A stretch of 32,591 nt of DNA from JAAYYF01 sp040255585 (GCA_040255585.1 JBDZVI010000029.1:1-32591), one strand, 5' to 3'; numbered from the stretch's first letter, positions 6,848-17,737 are shown. Program-made: numbers and translations. Notes: generated by a model from the sequence alone, not told the origin.

Positions 6848-9487
6848 ATGAAGCTACGAGCGTTTGCCCAAGCACTCTTCCCGGCGGTGGTTACCTTCCT
6901 GGTCGCCTGCGGTGGCACGCCCGGACCGAGCAACCTCTTCGTCGAGGAGAACGCGTGGACCGATGCCGTCCCGACGGGAGCGATCGTCATCTCGTCAGAC
7001 GAGTTCCGGCGCATGGTCGGCCGCGGCGAACTGGTGCTCAGAAGCACCATGGACGTGGAGGATCAGGGGAGGGAGCTCGTGGAGCGGTTCAACGCCGACC
7101 GCGACTACCTCGCCGCGCTGCCGGACCCGAGCGACAACGTCGCCGACCTGTTGCGGGCCGTCTCCGAGGGCGCGGACTACCTGGGCGACATCGGCCTGGA
7201 GCTGAACAGCGGCGAGGCGGTAAGGCTCGAGGGCCTCGCCTCCCAGCTCCGCAGGGCCGTGGAGGACAACGAACTGTCCAACAGCGTCGCGAACGCGCGC
7301 GCCGCGTACACCCTCAACTACGACCTGCTGCCAGACGGGCTGAAGGGCTCCGCGCCGACACCGGCGAGTCTCTCCGGTAAGCCGCTGAGTGAGGTACAGG
7401 CAGCCCTGGCGGCGTTGAACGCGTTACTCGCCGGCCTCGAAGACCTCGACCACACGAGCATCGACCCGGACTTCATGGCGCCGGGCGGCGGCGGCGACCT
7501 CCAAACGCAGGCGGCCGGCAACGGCGTCGACGCGGACGCCTCGTGCAAGGCCCCGACGGGCTTCGTGACGCGCCTGTGGTTCCCGCTGAAGCAGTTCATC
7601 TCGCCCGTGAAGGCGCAGGCGAACCGCGGCACGTGCTGGGCGTTCGCCGCCGTCGGCGCACTCGAGAGCCGCGAGCGCGTGCAGAACGACAACCCCGTGA
7701 ACCTCTCCGAGCAGTTCCTCATCAACAAGGTGAAGAACGACTGGGCCAGGAGCGACTACACCGAGGGCTACTTCGCGACGCGCGCGCTGGACGTCGCGGC
7801 GGCGGTCGGCCAGACGATCCCCCCGGAGAGCCTCTGGACTTACAACCCCGCGATGAAACGCGCCTCGGACGACGAAGGCAAGGCGGAGGACTTCGCCGGC
7901 ACCTGCGACCCGTACGGAACCGCCGGCGGCGGGTGGTGCTCCGAGACGGCCCACCAGAGCCCCGTCTACTGCACCACCCTCATCGTCTTCACGTTCTGCG
8001 GTTACCAGGTCATGACCTCCAGCTCGGGGGTGGCATCGAGCAAGACCGTCCAGGTCTGGGCGTCCGGTCAGACCTGGAACCTCAACACCTACCGCAACCT
8101 CCTCGCGCAAGGACACGTGCTCCTCGCGGGCCTCAAGCTCTACGAGGGCTTCTGGTCGCCCGTCGGCGGCGTGGTGTCCAACTACGACAAGAAGTACTAC
8201 GACGCCAAAGGCGACTACGTGGACGGGAACTACGGCGGCCACGACGTGCAGATCGTCGCCTTCCTCAGCAACGCCGACCTGTCGACGCCGTCCTACACGT
8301 ACGACATCGGTGGCGGAGGCTACTTCGTGATCAAGAACTCCTGGGGTTGCGGGGCGGGCGACGGCGGCTACTACTACGTGCCGGCCGACTACGTAGAGTC
8401 GCACTTCGACGACCTCTATACGCTGGACTTCGACTCCAGGCGCAGCGCTGCCTGGAAGAAGGAGCAAGCCACGCCGGGCAGCATGGAGGCTCCCGCCGTC
8501 ACCATCACCGACCCGCGGCCGACCATCGACCTGCGCGTCGGGACCGACCTCACGAGCTTCTTCGGCGTGACCCACTCGGTGGCCGGTTCGGTCAGCCTGT
8601 ACGTGAGGTCCGACAAAGACGGCGTCCTCTTCGACGGCGCCTGGAACACGAGCAAGTACAGCTTCCCGTCGTCGCTCGTCCGCACCTTCACCTCGATCGG
8701 CCAGCGCACCATCTCGGTCCGCGCCAGCTTCGCGGGCAACGTCGACGAGAAGTCGTTCGTCGCGAACGTCGTGAACACGGCGCCGACGCTCGGCGTCGAC
8801 TACTCCGGCACGGCCTACATCAGCGAGTTCTTCCCCATGGCCGCGCTCGTTTGGGACACCAACGAGGCCGGCATCGCGGGGCTCTGCAGCCGCACCACGT
8901 GGAGCGTCAGCTCCCCCGACACCGTCTCGCCCGCCTCCGGCTGCCAGGTAGCTGTGAACTTCGGAACTACCGGCAGTAGGACCGTGACCGTGACCACGCG
9001 CGACGCGGACGGGCTCAGCACCACCAGGTCTAGGACCCTGAACGTGCAGCCGCCCCGCGCCAACCCCTACCCCAGGATCACGAGCTACGGCGTCCAGGCG
9101 CGCGGCTTGGCCGCCGGCAACGTCTGCCAGAACTTCGGGGTGGCGTCGGGTACGACGATCGATATCCGGGAGAACGGCTGCAACCTCGTCGGCGAGACGG
9201 GTACGCACAAGCGCTTCTCGGCCTTCGTTACGGTCGAGAACCCCGACAACGAGGCTCTCACTTACGACTGGCTCGTCTACGTCACCTACAACGACTCCGA
9301 GCACATCCTCAACAACCGCACCGGCCTGCCCGACAGCACCTACGTGCCGGTGTCGCCCGGCAACTCCGGCGCGGAGACGAACCCCTGCAGGATCGCCGTT
9401 CACATCAACGCCCCGGAAGCGTCGCGCAGCAAGTATCTGACGGTGTGGTCGGGCAGTTGCACCTACGACACGACCATCGTCAACTGA
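6848..9487 (+). CDS. Papain-family (C1A) cysteine protease lipoprotein, copy 1
   Basis: An 879-residue predicted lipoprotein. The signal peptide ends in the lipobox LVAC, so C21 is likely lipidated. Residues 22-240 are a conserved region of unknown fold, possibly a propeptide. The papain core (about 243-530) has oxyanion-hole Q257 and nucleophile C263 in QANRGTCWAF with papain-like six-residue spacing, then H465 (GGHDVQIVAF) and N497 (IKNSWG). A cysteine-rich insertion with four cysteines lies between C263 and H465. Two Ig-like/PKD-like segments (about 545-735) and a C-terminal module with paired cysteines (about 740-879) follow. An active secreted or surface-anchored endopeptidase is inferred. 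AGGAG lies five bases before the ATG. The gene is preceded by the six-unit operator array and a leader of about 110 bases, and followed by a close paralogue. Confidence 0.9.
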   Translation: MKLRAFAQALFPAVVTFLVACGGTPGPSNLFVEENAWTDAVPTGAIVISSDEFRRMVGRGELVLRSTMDVEDQGRELVERFNADRDYLAALPDPSDNVADLLRAVSEGADYLGDIGLELNSGEAVRLEGLASQLRRAVEDNELSNSVANARAAYTLNYDLLPDGLKGSAPTPASLSGKPLSEVQAALAALNALLAGLEDLDHTSIDPDFMAPGGGGDLQTQAAGNGVDADASCKAPTGFVTRLWFPLKQFISPVKAQANRGTCWAFAAVGALESRERVQNDNPVNLSEQFLINKVKNDWARSDYTEGYFATRALDVAAAVGQTIPPESLWTYNPAMKRASDDEGKAEDFAGTCDPYGTAGGGWCSETAHQSPVYCTTLIVFTFCGYQVMTSSSGVASSKTVQVWASGQTWNLNTYRNLLAQGHVLLAGLKLYEGFWSPVGGVVSNYDKKYYDAKGDYVDGNYGGHDVQIVAFLSNADLSTPSYTYDIGGGGYFVIKNSWGCGAGDGGYYYVPADYVESHFDDLYTLDFDSRRSAAWKKEQATPGSMEAPAVTITDPRPTIDLRVGTDLTSFFGVTHSVAGSVSLYVRSDKDGVLFDGAWNTSKYSFPSSLVRTFTSIGQRTISVRASFAGNVDEKSFVANVVNTAPTLGVDYSGTAYISEFFPMAALVWDTNEAGIAGLCSRTTWSVSSPDTVSPASGCQVAVNFGTTGSRTVTVTTRDADGLSTTRSRTLNVQPPRANPYPRITSYGVQARGLAAGNVCQNFGVASGTTIDIRENGCNLVGETGTHKRFSAFVTVENPDNEALTYDWLVYVTYNDSEHILNNRTGLPDSTYVPVSPGNSGAETNPCRIAVHINAPEASRSKYLTVWSGSCTYDTTIVN

Positions 9488-9529
9488 CCGTCGAGCCGGC
9501 GGACGCGCGCTTTGCGCCCCAAGCACCCC

Positions 9530-9548
9530 TATAACCGGTATATAACCG
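9530..9548 (+). promoter_or_regulatory. TATAACCG direct-repeat operator before protease copy 2
   Basis: TATAACCG (9530-9537), three bases, then TATAACCG (9541-9548): an exact 11-bp period. It shares the 13-mer ACCCCTATAACCG with the array before copy 1, although the rest of the two intergenic regions looks unrelated by eye. A weak -10 candidate, ACTAGG, starts at 9556, seven bases downstream, the same distance as before copy 1. The start codon is 139 bases after the repeat, giving a leader of about 120 bases. Confidence 0.68.
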
Positions 9549-9686
9549 CCACGCGACTAGGCTCCTGTCAGTGACCCAGGGGTCGGAGCGCCATGCCCGC
9601 GCTCACGTCCGGACGGGTCGCGGTCCGGCGGTTGCGCCTACGACACGTCGACACTCGACTGGGGAACGGGGGAAGAAGGAGCATTC

Positions 9687-12344
9687 ATGCGGCGTAGAAC
9701 CTTGGCCTCGAGGCTCACCCTGGCGCTGATCGCCATGCTGGCGACCCTGCTAGTGTCCTGCGGCGGTACGCCCGGACCGAGCAACCTGTTCGTGGAGGAG
9801 AACGCCTGGACTGGCGAGATCCCTGACGGAGCGACCATCATCACTTCGGACGAGTTCAGGCGCATGGTCGGCTCGGGCGAGCTGGTATTGAGGAGCTCGG
9901 CGGACGTCGACGCCCAGGCCGAGGAGCTCATCAGGCAGTTCGGCGAGAACCGTGACTTCCTTGCTGGTCTCACCGACGCCGGCGAGAACGTGGCCGACCT
10001 CCTTGCCGCCGTGGCGGCCGGCGCCGACTACGTCGGCGACGTGGGGGTGGAGCTCGACAGCGGCGAGGGAGTGATCCTCGAAGGTCTCGCCACCAGGCTG
10101 AGCAATGCCGCGCAGGACGCCAAACTGGCCGCCAGCGCCAGCAACGCCCTCAGCGTGTACGCCATGACCTACGACCTCCTGCCCGACGACCTCAAGCCGT
10201 CGGCGCCGACGCCCGGCAGCCTCGCCGGCAAGCCGGTGGCCGACGTGCAGGCGGCCATGGCGCTCATCGACTCGCTTCTGGCCACCGTCGTCGACCTCGA
10301 CCATACGAGCCTCGACCCCGACTTCCTGGCCCCGGGCAGCGGCGAGCTGGAAACTCAGAGCGCCGGCAACGGGCTTGACTCGGGCGCCGCCTGCTCCGCG
10401 CCGACGAGCTTCGTGGCGCGCCTCTGGTTCCCCCTCAAATCGTTCATCTCGCCCATCAAGGACCAGGCCAACCGCGGCACGTGCTGGGCGTTCACTGCGA
10501 TAGGCGCCATCGAGAGTCGGGAGCGCGTCCAGAACGGCAACGCGGTCAACCTCTCCGAGCAGTTCCTGGTCAACAAGGTCAAGAACGACTGGGACGAGAA
10601 CGACTACTCCGACGGCTACTCCTCCCTCAAGGCCATCAACACGGCGAGCTCGAAGGGCCAAGCGATGGCGCCGGAGAGCAGCTGGACGTACAACACGGCG
10701 CCCAACCGGGCCGACTCGAGGAGCGGCAAGGCGGAGTACTACCAGGGCACTTGCGACCCGTACGGCACGACGGGCGGCGGCTGGTGCTCCGAGACGGCGC
10801 ACGAGAGCCCTGCTTACTGCACCACGGTCCTGATATTCACGTACTGCGGCTACAAGACCATGACGTTCAGCGGCGGCGGGGTGGCGGCTGGCAAGGCCGT
10901 GCAGGTGTGGTCGTCCGGCGAGACCTTCAACTTGAACAACTACCGCAACCTCCTGGCGCAAGGGCACGTCCTGATGGCGAGCTTCCCCGTCTACGAGGGG
11001 TTCATGTCGGCGCCCGGCGGGGTGGTATCCGATTACGCCAAGAAATACATCGACGACAAGGGTGACCTGGTCGACGGCTCCTACGGCGGCCACGCGGTCC
11101 AGATCGTGGCGTTCTTCAGCAACGCCGACCTCTCGACCCCGTCTTACACGTACGACATCGGCGGCGGCGGGTACTTCGTCGTCAAGAACTCGTGGGGCTG
11201 CGCAGCGGGCGACGGCGGCTACTACTACGTGCCGGCCGACTACGTTCAGACGCGCTTCAATTCCCTCGCCACGCTGGAGTTCGATTCGCGCCGGAGCGCC
11301 GCCTGGACGAAGGAGCAGACGAACCCGGGCAGCACGGAGGCGCCGGCCATCAACATCCGGAGCGCCCGACCGAACGTCGACCTGCGGGTCGCGACCGACA
11401 TCTCGAGCTTCTTCTCCGTCACGCACTCCGTGGCGAGCAGCGTCAGCCTCGTCGTTCGCTCCGACAAGGACGGGGTGCTCTTCGACGGCGCGTGGAACAC
11501 GGCGCAGTACACCTTCCCGCCGGTCCTGACACGCACGTTCACCACCGTCGGGCAACGCACGATCACCCTGCGCGCCAACTACGCAGGCAACGTCACGGAG
11601 AAGTCCTTCGTGGCGAACGTGGTGAACACGGCCCCGTCCCTCAGCCTCTCTGGATCGGGCACCGCCTACATCGGCGAGCCTTACTCGGTCTCCGCGACGG
11701 TGTCGGACATCAACGACGCCGGCACGGCCGCGCTGTGCAGCAACACCACGTGGAGCATCGCGGCGCCCGACACGCTCTCGACCACGACGGGCTGTCAGGT
11801 GACGGTCACGTACGGAGCCACCGGCACCAGGACCGTCAGCGCCACGACCCGCGACGCCGACGGCTTGAGCACGACGAGGAGCCTCACGCTCGACGTGCAG
11901 CCGCCGCCCGTCAACCCCTACCCGCGCGTCACCGGGTACGGCGTCTACTCGCGCACGTTGACCTCCGGCCCGCTCTACTTGTGCCTCAACGCCAACGTGC
12001 CAGCCGGCAACACCATCGACTTCACGGAGAACGGCTGCAACTTCGTAGGCGAGACAGGAACGCATAGGCGCTACTCCGCCTTCGTCCAGGTGGAGAACCC
12101 CGACAACGAGGCGCTCACGTACGACTGGCGCGTATACGTCACCTACGGCGGATCCGAGCACCTCATCAACGGCGTCTCGGGTTCGACCGACAACACGTTC
12201 GTTCCGTACTCGCCAGGCAACGCGCTGTTGGGAACAGAGGCCTGCCGGATCGCCGTGACCGTCCACGCTCCCGATCCGACGCGCAGCAAGTCCCTGACAG
12301 TGTGGACGGGCAGCTGCACCTACTACTCCACCTACATCGGTTGA
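9687..12344 (+). CDS. Papain-family (C1A) cysteine protease lipoprotein, copy 2
   Basis: An 885-residue paralogue of the preceding gene, similar along its whole length, about two-thirds identical by eye. The lipobox is LVSC with C25. Immediately after it both copies share CGGTPGPSNLFVEENAW. The catalytic set is intact: Q260, C266 (RGTCWAF), H469 (YGGHAVQIVAF) and N501 (VKNSWG). The same four-cysteine insertion, Ig-like segments and C-terminal module (NPYPRVTGYGV onward) are present. AAGGAG lies just before the ATG. A tandem duplication with separate promoters carrying the same operator is the simplest reading. Differences cluster in the N-terminal 240 residues and in surface loops, which could alter activation or substrate choice. 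A strong hairpin follows the gene. Confidence 0.9.
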   Translation: MRRRTLASRLTLALIAMLATLLVSCGGTPGPSNLFVEENAWTGEIPDGATIITSDEFRRMVGSGELVLRSSADVDAQAEELIRQFGENRDFLAGLTDAGENVADLLAAVAAGADYVGDVGVELDSGEGVILEGLATRLSNAAQDAKLAASASNALSVYAMTYDLLPDDLKPSAPTPGSLAGKPVADVQAAMALIDSLLATVVDLDHTSLDPDFLAPGSGELETQSAGNGLDSGAACSAPTSFVARLWFPLKSFISPIKDQANRGTCWAFTAIGAIESRERVQNGNAVNLSEQFLVNKVKNDWDENDYSDGYSSLKAINTASSKGQAMAPESSWTYNTAPNRADSRSGKAEYYQGTCDPYGTTGGGWCSETAHESPAYCTTVLIFTYCGYKTMTFSGGGVAAGKAVQVWSSGETFNLNNYRNLLAQGHVLMASFPVYEGFMSAPGGVVSDYAKKYIDDKGDLVDGSYGGHAVQIVAFFSNADLSTPSYTYDIGGGGYFVVKNSWGCAAGDGGYYYVPADYVQTRFNSLATLEFDSRRSAAWTKEQTNPGSTEAPAINIRSARPNVDLRVATDISSFFSVTHSVASSVSLVVRSDKDGVLFDGAWNTAQYTFPPVLTRTFTTVGQRTITLRANYAGNVTEKSFVANVVNTAPSLSLSGSGTAYIGEPYSVSATVSDINDAGTAALCSNTTWSIAAPDTLSTTTGCQVTVTYGATGTRTVSATTRDADGLSTTRSLTLDVQPPPVNPYPRVTGYGVYSRTLTSGPLYLCLNANVPAGNTIDFTENGCNFVGETGTHRRYSAFVQVENPDNEALTYDWRVYVTYGGSEHLINGVSGSTDNTFVPYSPGNALLGTEACRIAVTVHAPDPTRSKSLTVWTGSCTYYSTYIG

Positions 12345-12382
12345 GTAGAGCTTAGGCGGGGCCGCCGGCAACGAGGTTCCGG

Positions 12383-12418
12383 GCGGGTGGACAGCGCGAG
12401 ACTACGCTGTCCACCCGC
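12383..12418. terminator. Hairpin terminator after protease copy 2
   Basis: A perfect 14-bp stem (12383-12396 with 12405-12418) and an 8-base loop, starting 38 bases after the stop codon. There is no long U-tract, as with the hairpin after norB. It separates the protease gene from the ABC-F gene downstream. Confidence 0.65.
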
Positions 12419-12501
12419 TCATCGGTGCTAAGCTCCACGTGCCGCGCGAGGAGTTGGCCCGCGCGGACCCCTGACGTCTAGCGGAAGGTCATACCAGGTA
12501 G

Positions 12502-12570
12502 ATGCGCGGCTTGCACTGACGACGAGTACTTGAACCCAAGTAGTTCCTCGACTCCGATCAGGAGGTCAGT
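12502..12570 (+). promoter_or_regulatory. Possible attenuation leader of the ABC-F gene
   Basis: The leader contains a five-codon ORF (12502-12519, encoding MRGLH), then a perfect 6-bp hairpin TACTTG-AACC-CAAGTA (12527-12542). Next come short segments able to pair with the ribosome site: CTCC at 12552-12555 with GGAG at 12561-12564, or TCCT/CCTC at 12545-12549 with AGGA/GAGG. Resistance-type ABC-F and erm genes are often controlled by drug-stalled ribosomes on such leaders. The tiny ORF has only a weak ribosome site of its own, so this is a hypothesis. Confidence 0.35.
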
Positions 12571-13971
<1,401 letters not shown>

Positions 13972-13981
13972 GCCGCTCGTC

Positions 13982-16900
13982 CTAGGAGCCCATCTCCGGG
14001 CGCGCCTCGAGGCGCGCCTTGATACGCGCCATTTCGCCGGTGTCCAGCGCCTCGCCGACCTCCGCCAGGCGCCGCCGCGCCCTTTCCAGCGCCGCGGCTG
14101 CGCCGGCCTGGTCGCCGAGGCGCTCGCGCGCCGCGACCTCGAGGGCGGCCAGGTGAGCCTCGAAAGGAGCCACGTCTTGCAAGTACTGCGCCACGCGCAC
14201 GACGTCTGCGGGGCTAGATCCAACGGCCCGGCTCGCCAGTCGGGCCGCCGCCGTCGTAAGGCGAGCGGTCACGCCGTCCTCTCGAGCCTCGGGAACGTCC
14301 TTCAGGAACGGGCCGCGCCACACGGCCAACGGCGCGGCGGGGTCGTCGGCCGCCTGGTCACGCCTGTGCTCCGAGGTGACACCGGCGTCGGCGCCGACTG
14401 TTCCGCCCGACCCGGCGCCGGCGAGGAACCCCTCGGCGTCCGAGCCAACGGCCGCGCCGAGCGCGTAACCCGCGTGAGTGCGGGTGAGGACTCGCGTACC
14501 GTACTTGCGTCGCACCTGGTGCACGAGCTGCTTCAGCGCCCTCACGGCGTCCGGCTCCGGCATGCCCGGATAGAGGGCCTCGATGAGCTCCAGGTCCGTC
14601 ACCTCGGCGCCGCCGTCCATGCGTGTCTGCAGGAGGCGCGCCAATAGGAGGCGACGTCGCTCGCCCTTGACCGCCTCCGTCCCGCCGACGGGTCCGAGCC
14701 GCATGTCGCCAAGCACCTCAAGCCGCAGTCCCGAGTCGCCTCCGGGCGCGGCCGCTGTCCCCATCCCCTGGCCGGCGGTAGGCCGCGCCGGGCCGGGCAG
14801 TTCGCTTGGGGAGGAGTCGGCGTCGACCAGACCGGGGAAGGCGCGCCCGACGAGCACGCGCCCGATGGCAAGGCCGTTGGCGTCGAACCACGCCAAGGCC
14901 TCCCTCGCGGCCGTGTCGTCGACTTCCGTGGTGGCAAGGTCGATAGCGACCTTGCTTGCCTCGAGCGCCAGCCCGCCGGCCCGCGCCACTTCCAGCGCGG
15001 CGCGGAGCTCAAGGGCGGCGGTCGCGACGTCGCCGGCGGCGGCCAGCGCCAGGCCCCTGGCCCACCGACTGCGGCATTCGTTCAGGGGCGAGGCGCCGGT
15101 CTCGGGACCAAGGGCGACCATCTCCTCCGCCAGCGCCAGCGCCTTGGAGCCTTCGCCCATGCGGGCTCTGGCCGCGGCGGCGTCGAACAGGATCTCGAGC
15201 ACCACGCGCGGCCCGCCCGTCTCGCGAGCAAGCTGGAGCGACCGCTCGGCGTAGTGCCAGGCGAGGAGCGGCTCGCCGCGCGCCAAGTGCAGCACGGACC
15301 GCATGGAGAGCGTGTTCACTAGGAAGCGCGATGGGCCGTACAGTTCCTGCGTCTCCAGCGCTTCGTCGAGGAGGTCCTCCGCCTCCGCGAAGCGTGCCTG
15401 GTCGATGCGCAGCTCCGCCAGCGCCGCCTGCGCGAACGCGTATGAGCGACCGTCGAGCGTCTCGCTCCGGAGGCGCAGGCACTCCTCCAGAGAGTCGTTC
15501 ATCTCCGTGAAGCGGCAGAGCTGCTTGAGGAACGCGGCGCGGTTCAGGAGGGCGGTGCTGAGGATCCGGGGCCTGTCCAAGCCCCTTAGCAACCCGATCG
15601 CCCCGCTGATTAGCTCCTCGCTGGCGACGTAATCGCCCCGGTGGTAGGCCGCCAGCGCCCGCAACGAGATGAACTCGCAGCGCAGGACGGCGTCGACGTC
15701 GCCGCTGGTGCCACGGTCGAGCAGCTCCTCCGCGAGACCCATGTCGCCGCTGGCCAAGGCCGATGCGGCGGCCGCGCGTAGAAGCCCGAAGTCGGCATCG
15801 GCATGCAGGCCGGCGTTGGCCTTCCATACCTCCAGCGCGGAGCGGTGATCGCCGGCGGCGTTGAAGCTGGTGACGAGCAGGTCGGCGAGCTCCCGCTCCG
15901 GCACCCCGTCGGCCGCCAACCTGGCTACCAGCTCGCGGACCGCGTCTAGCCTGCCCTGACGCGCGAGCGCGTGGGCGTAGGCCCGCACCATGCGCGGCTC
16001 GGCTCCGGGGTCGGCGGCTGCCTGCTCGAGCAGCTCGAACGCGGCCGGCAGGTCGAAGTCGATGAGCTGCATGGCGGCCTCGTAAGCGAGACGCGCTCGC
16101 TCGCCCCCTTGCGCATGCCGCGAGGCTCGCGCCAAGAACCTGGCCTTGTCGACCTTGTACGGGGCCGCGGCCGCGGCCGCGAGGAGCAGGTCGCGCGCCG
16201 CGGTGGCAGGCAGGCCGGCCCCGTCGACGAAGTGCGCCGCGGCGACGGGGTCGGAGTCGAGGCTGGCGACGGCGCGTGCCGCCATGGACTTGCGTCTGTC
16301 GGCCGGCAGAGTCGCAAGCGTGAGCTCTCGATAGAGCCCGTGCGAGAAGTCGCCACCCCTCAGGAGCCCGAGCCTATGCAACCGAGCCGCTTGCGCGGCA
16401 AGCTCGCCATGCGGCAGGCCGGCGACCTCGCCCCAGACGCGCAGGTTCGGCTCGCCGGCCGGCAGTAGCGCCCGCGCCTCCACGGCCGCGGCGGCCGCGG
16501 CCGAACCGCCCTTCGCGTGCGCCACCACGTGCTCGATGACGGCCTCGACGCGAGCAGGTCGCACTCCCGACTGCGGCTCGCGCCAGTTCCAGCGTTGCCC
16601 GTCGCTCCAGAGGAAGCCGCCGCGTGCCAGCTGCCGTTGGTACTCGAGTGTGAAGAGCGGGTTGCCTCGGGCACGGGCGTAGACCCACTCGGCGGCGGCC
16701 GGTGGTACCGGACCACCTATGACGGATTCCAGGAGCGCGATCGAGTCCGCCTGTTCAAAGGGCTCGAGCCAGAGTTCCTCGAACGGCTGGGGATGGTGCT
16801 GCCGGCTGGCTACGAGGAGGCCGACGCCAGGGGTCCGCCGACACGCGCCGGCCAGGGCCTCGAGCATGACAACCAGCTCCGGCTGCGCCTCGTGGAGGTC

Positions 16901-17275
16901 GTCGACGTGCAGGACGAAGGGGGCGCTGCGCTGCAGCGCGGCCGAGACGGCCCCGACCAGGGCGGTCTGCTCGACGACCTCGCCAGCCGCGGCCCGCTCC
17001 AAGCCGAGCCGAGCCCATGCCGGCAGGGTGGCCGGGCTAGGCACCTCTCGTACCAGACGCGCGAGACCGACGTTGGCCGGCAGGCTCAGGCACCTGCAGC
17101 CGAGCGCGGTCAGCGCCTGGGCCGCCAGGGTCGTCTTCCCTATCCCGGGCGGTCCGACCAGAACGATGGCCACACCCTTGCGACGCGAGACGATGGGCCG
17201 CAGGCGCGCCAAGAGCTGCTCCAGGCGCTCACCTGTGTGACTGCCTCGATGGTCATCCGTGCGACGGTCTGGCAA
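13982..17275 (-). CDS. AAA/TPR transcriptional regulator with C-terminal winged helix and BTAD domain
   Basis: A 1097-residue STAND-like regulator. Domains in order: an ATPase with Walker A GPPGIGKT (41-48) and Walker B VLHVDDLHE (about 118-126); a long helical region of TPR-like repeats (about 340-830); a linker rich in Gly, Pro and Ala; an OmpR-type winged helix (about 850-945, from LEVLGDMRLG to LTRTHAGYALG); and a BTAD helical domain (about 985-1090). The last two are the module of SARP regulators, but here at the C-terminus, giving a MalT-like layout. It should switch on ATP or ligand binding and bind direct DNA repeats. The start is TTG with AAGGA seven bases upstream; no better start is seen nearby. 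It lies 123 bases after the zinc-ribbon gene on the same strand, probably as one operon whose promoter carries the TATAACCG repeat. Confidence 0.87.
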   Translation of the reverse strand: MPDRRTDDHRGSHTGERLEQLLARLRPIVSRRKGVAIVLVGPPGIGKTTLAAQALTALGCRCLSLPANVGLARLVREVPSPATLPAWARLGLERAAAGEVVEQTALVGAVSAALQRSAPFVLHVDDLHEAQPELVVMLEALAGACRRTPGVGLLVASRQHHPQPFEELWLEPFEQADSIALLESVIGGPVPPAAAEWVYARARGNPLFTLEYQRQLARGGFLWSDGQRWNWREPQSGVRPARVEAVIEHVVAHAKGGSAAAAAAVEARALLPAGEPNLRVWGEVAGLPHGELAAQAARLHRLGLLRGGDFSHGLYRELTLATLPADRRKSMAARAVASLDSDPVAAAHFVDGAGLPATAARDLLLAAAAAAPYKVDKARFLARASRHAQGGERARLAYEAAMQLIDFDLPAAFELLEQAAADPGAEPRMVRAYAHALARQGRLDAVRELVARLAADGVPERELADLLVTSFNAAGDHRSALEVWKANAGLHADADFGLLRAAAASALASGDMGLAEELLDRGTSGDVDAVLRCEFISLRALAAYHRGDYVASEELISGAIGLLRGLDRPRILSTALLNRAAFLKQLCRFTEMNDSLEECLRLRSETLDGRSYAFAQAALAELRIDQARFAEAEDLLDEALETQELYGPSRFLVNTLSMRSVLHLARGEPLLAWHYAERSLQLARETGGPRVVLEILFDAAAARARMGEGSKALALAEEMVALGPETGASPLNECRSRWARGLALAAAGDVATAALELRAALEVARAGGLALEASKVAIDLATTEVDDTAAREALAWFDANGLAIGRVLVGRAFPGLVDADSSPSELPGPARPTAGQGMGTAAAPGGDSGLRLEVLGDMRLGPVGGTEAVKGERRRLLLARLLQTRMDGGAEVTDLELIEALYPGMPEPDAVRALKQLVHQVRRKYGTRVLTRTHAGYALGAAVGSDAEGFLAGAGSGGTVGADAGVTSEHRRDQAADDPAAPLAVWRGPFLKDVPEAREDGVTARLTTAAARLASRAVGSSPADVVRVAQYLQDVAPFEAHLAALEVAARERLGDQAGAAAALERARRRLAEVGEALDTGEMARIKARLEARPEMGS

Positions 17276-17398
17276 CGGGTCGTCCTTAAGCGGTCTGGGC
17301 CAACCCCAGGCTCATCGCAATGATAGGCCGGCGGCGGTGGCGAGTCAGTGCGACCTCGCGGGCGCCCCGCCGCTCCCGCTGCCTGAGGAACCCCAGCT

Positions 17399-17716
17399 CT
17401 ACTCGTCGAACAACCGGCCACCGCACGTCGAGCAGAACTCGCCGAACGGCGAGCCGATCGGCGCCCCGCAGCTCGGGCAAGCCTTCAGCAACTCGGCGCC
17501 GTCGTTCGGGCAGTAGTTCTCACCGGCCGAACTCGGAGTGGCTCGCGAGCAGACGGGGCAGACGCGGTACGAAACGACCTGCCCCGCCGAGCCCGGCGGT
17601 GTCGGCGGGACCGACGGTTCCGAGGAACCGCCAGTCCCGACCGAGGCGGCCGACACGCGGGCGTCGGGTGCGTCCTCGGTGCGGCGCGCGCTTGGCGCGC
17701 GGGTCTTCTCTGACAT
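17399..17716 (-). CDS. Small double zinc-ribbon protein
   Basis: A 105-residue soluble protein. The first 45 residues are a disordered Ser/Pro/Ala/Gly-rich tail. The rest carries four cysteine pairs or near-pairs: VCPVC, NYCPNDG, ACPSCG and FCSTCG. This suggests two treble-clef or ribbon zinc sites of the type in DUF7577-like or double-zinc-ribbon proteins. It has no signal peptide. The ATG is 21 bases after the TATAACCG-type operator and no clear Shine-Dalgarno is present, so the mRNA may be leaderless or nearly so. The large BTAD regulator follows on the same strand, suggesting co-expression. It may be an accessory or partner of the regulator; the function is unknown. Confidence 0.75.
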   Translation of the reverse strand: MSEKTRAPSARRTEDAPDARVSAASVGTGGSSEPSVPPTPPGSAGQVVSYRVCPVCSRATPSSAGENYCPNDGAELLKACPSCGAPIGSPFGEFCSTCGGRLFDE

Positions 17717-17737
17717 GCCTAGATGGTCGCCCCCCGT

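Noticed and set aside
7424..12371. Long minus-strand open frames opposite both protease genes (700 and 873 codons)
   Set aside because: Same artefact of GC-rich third positions. Their translations are Arg/Val/Gly-rich, and the plus-strand proteins are clearly papain-like.
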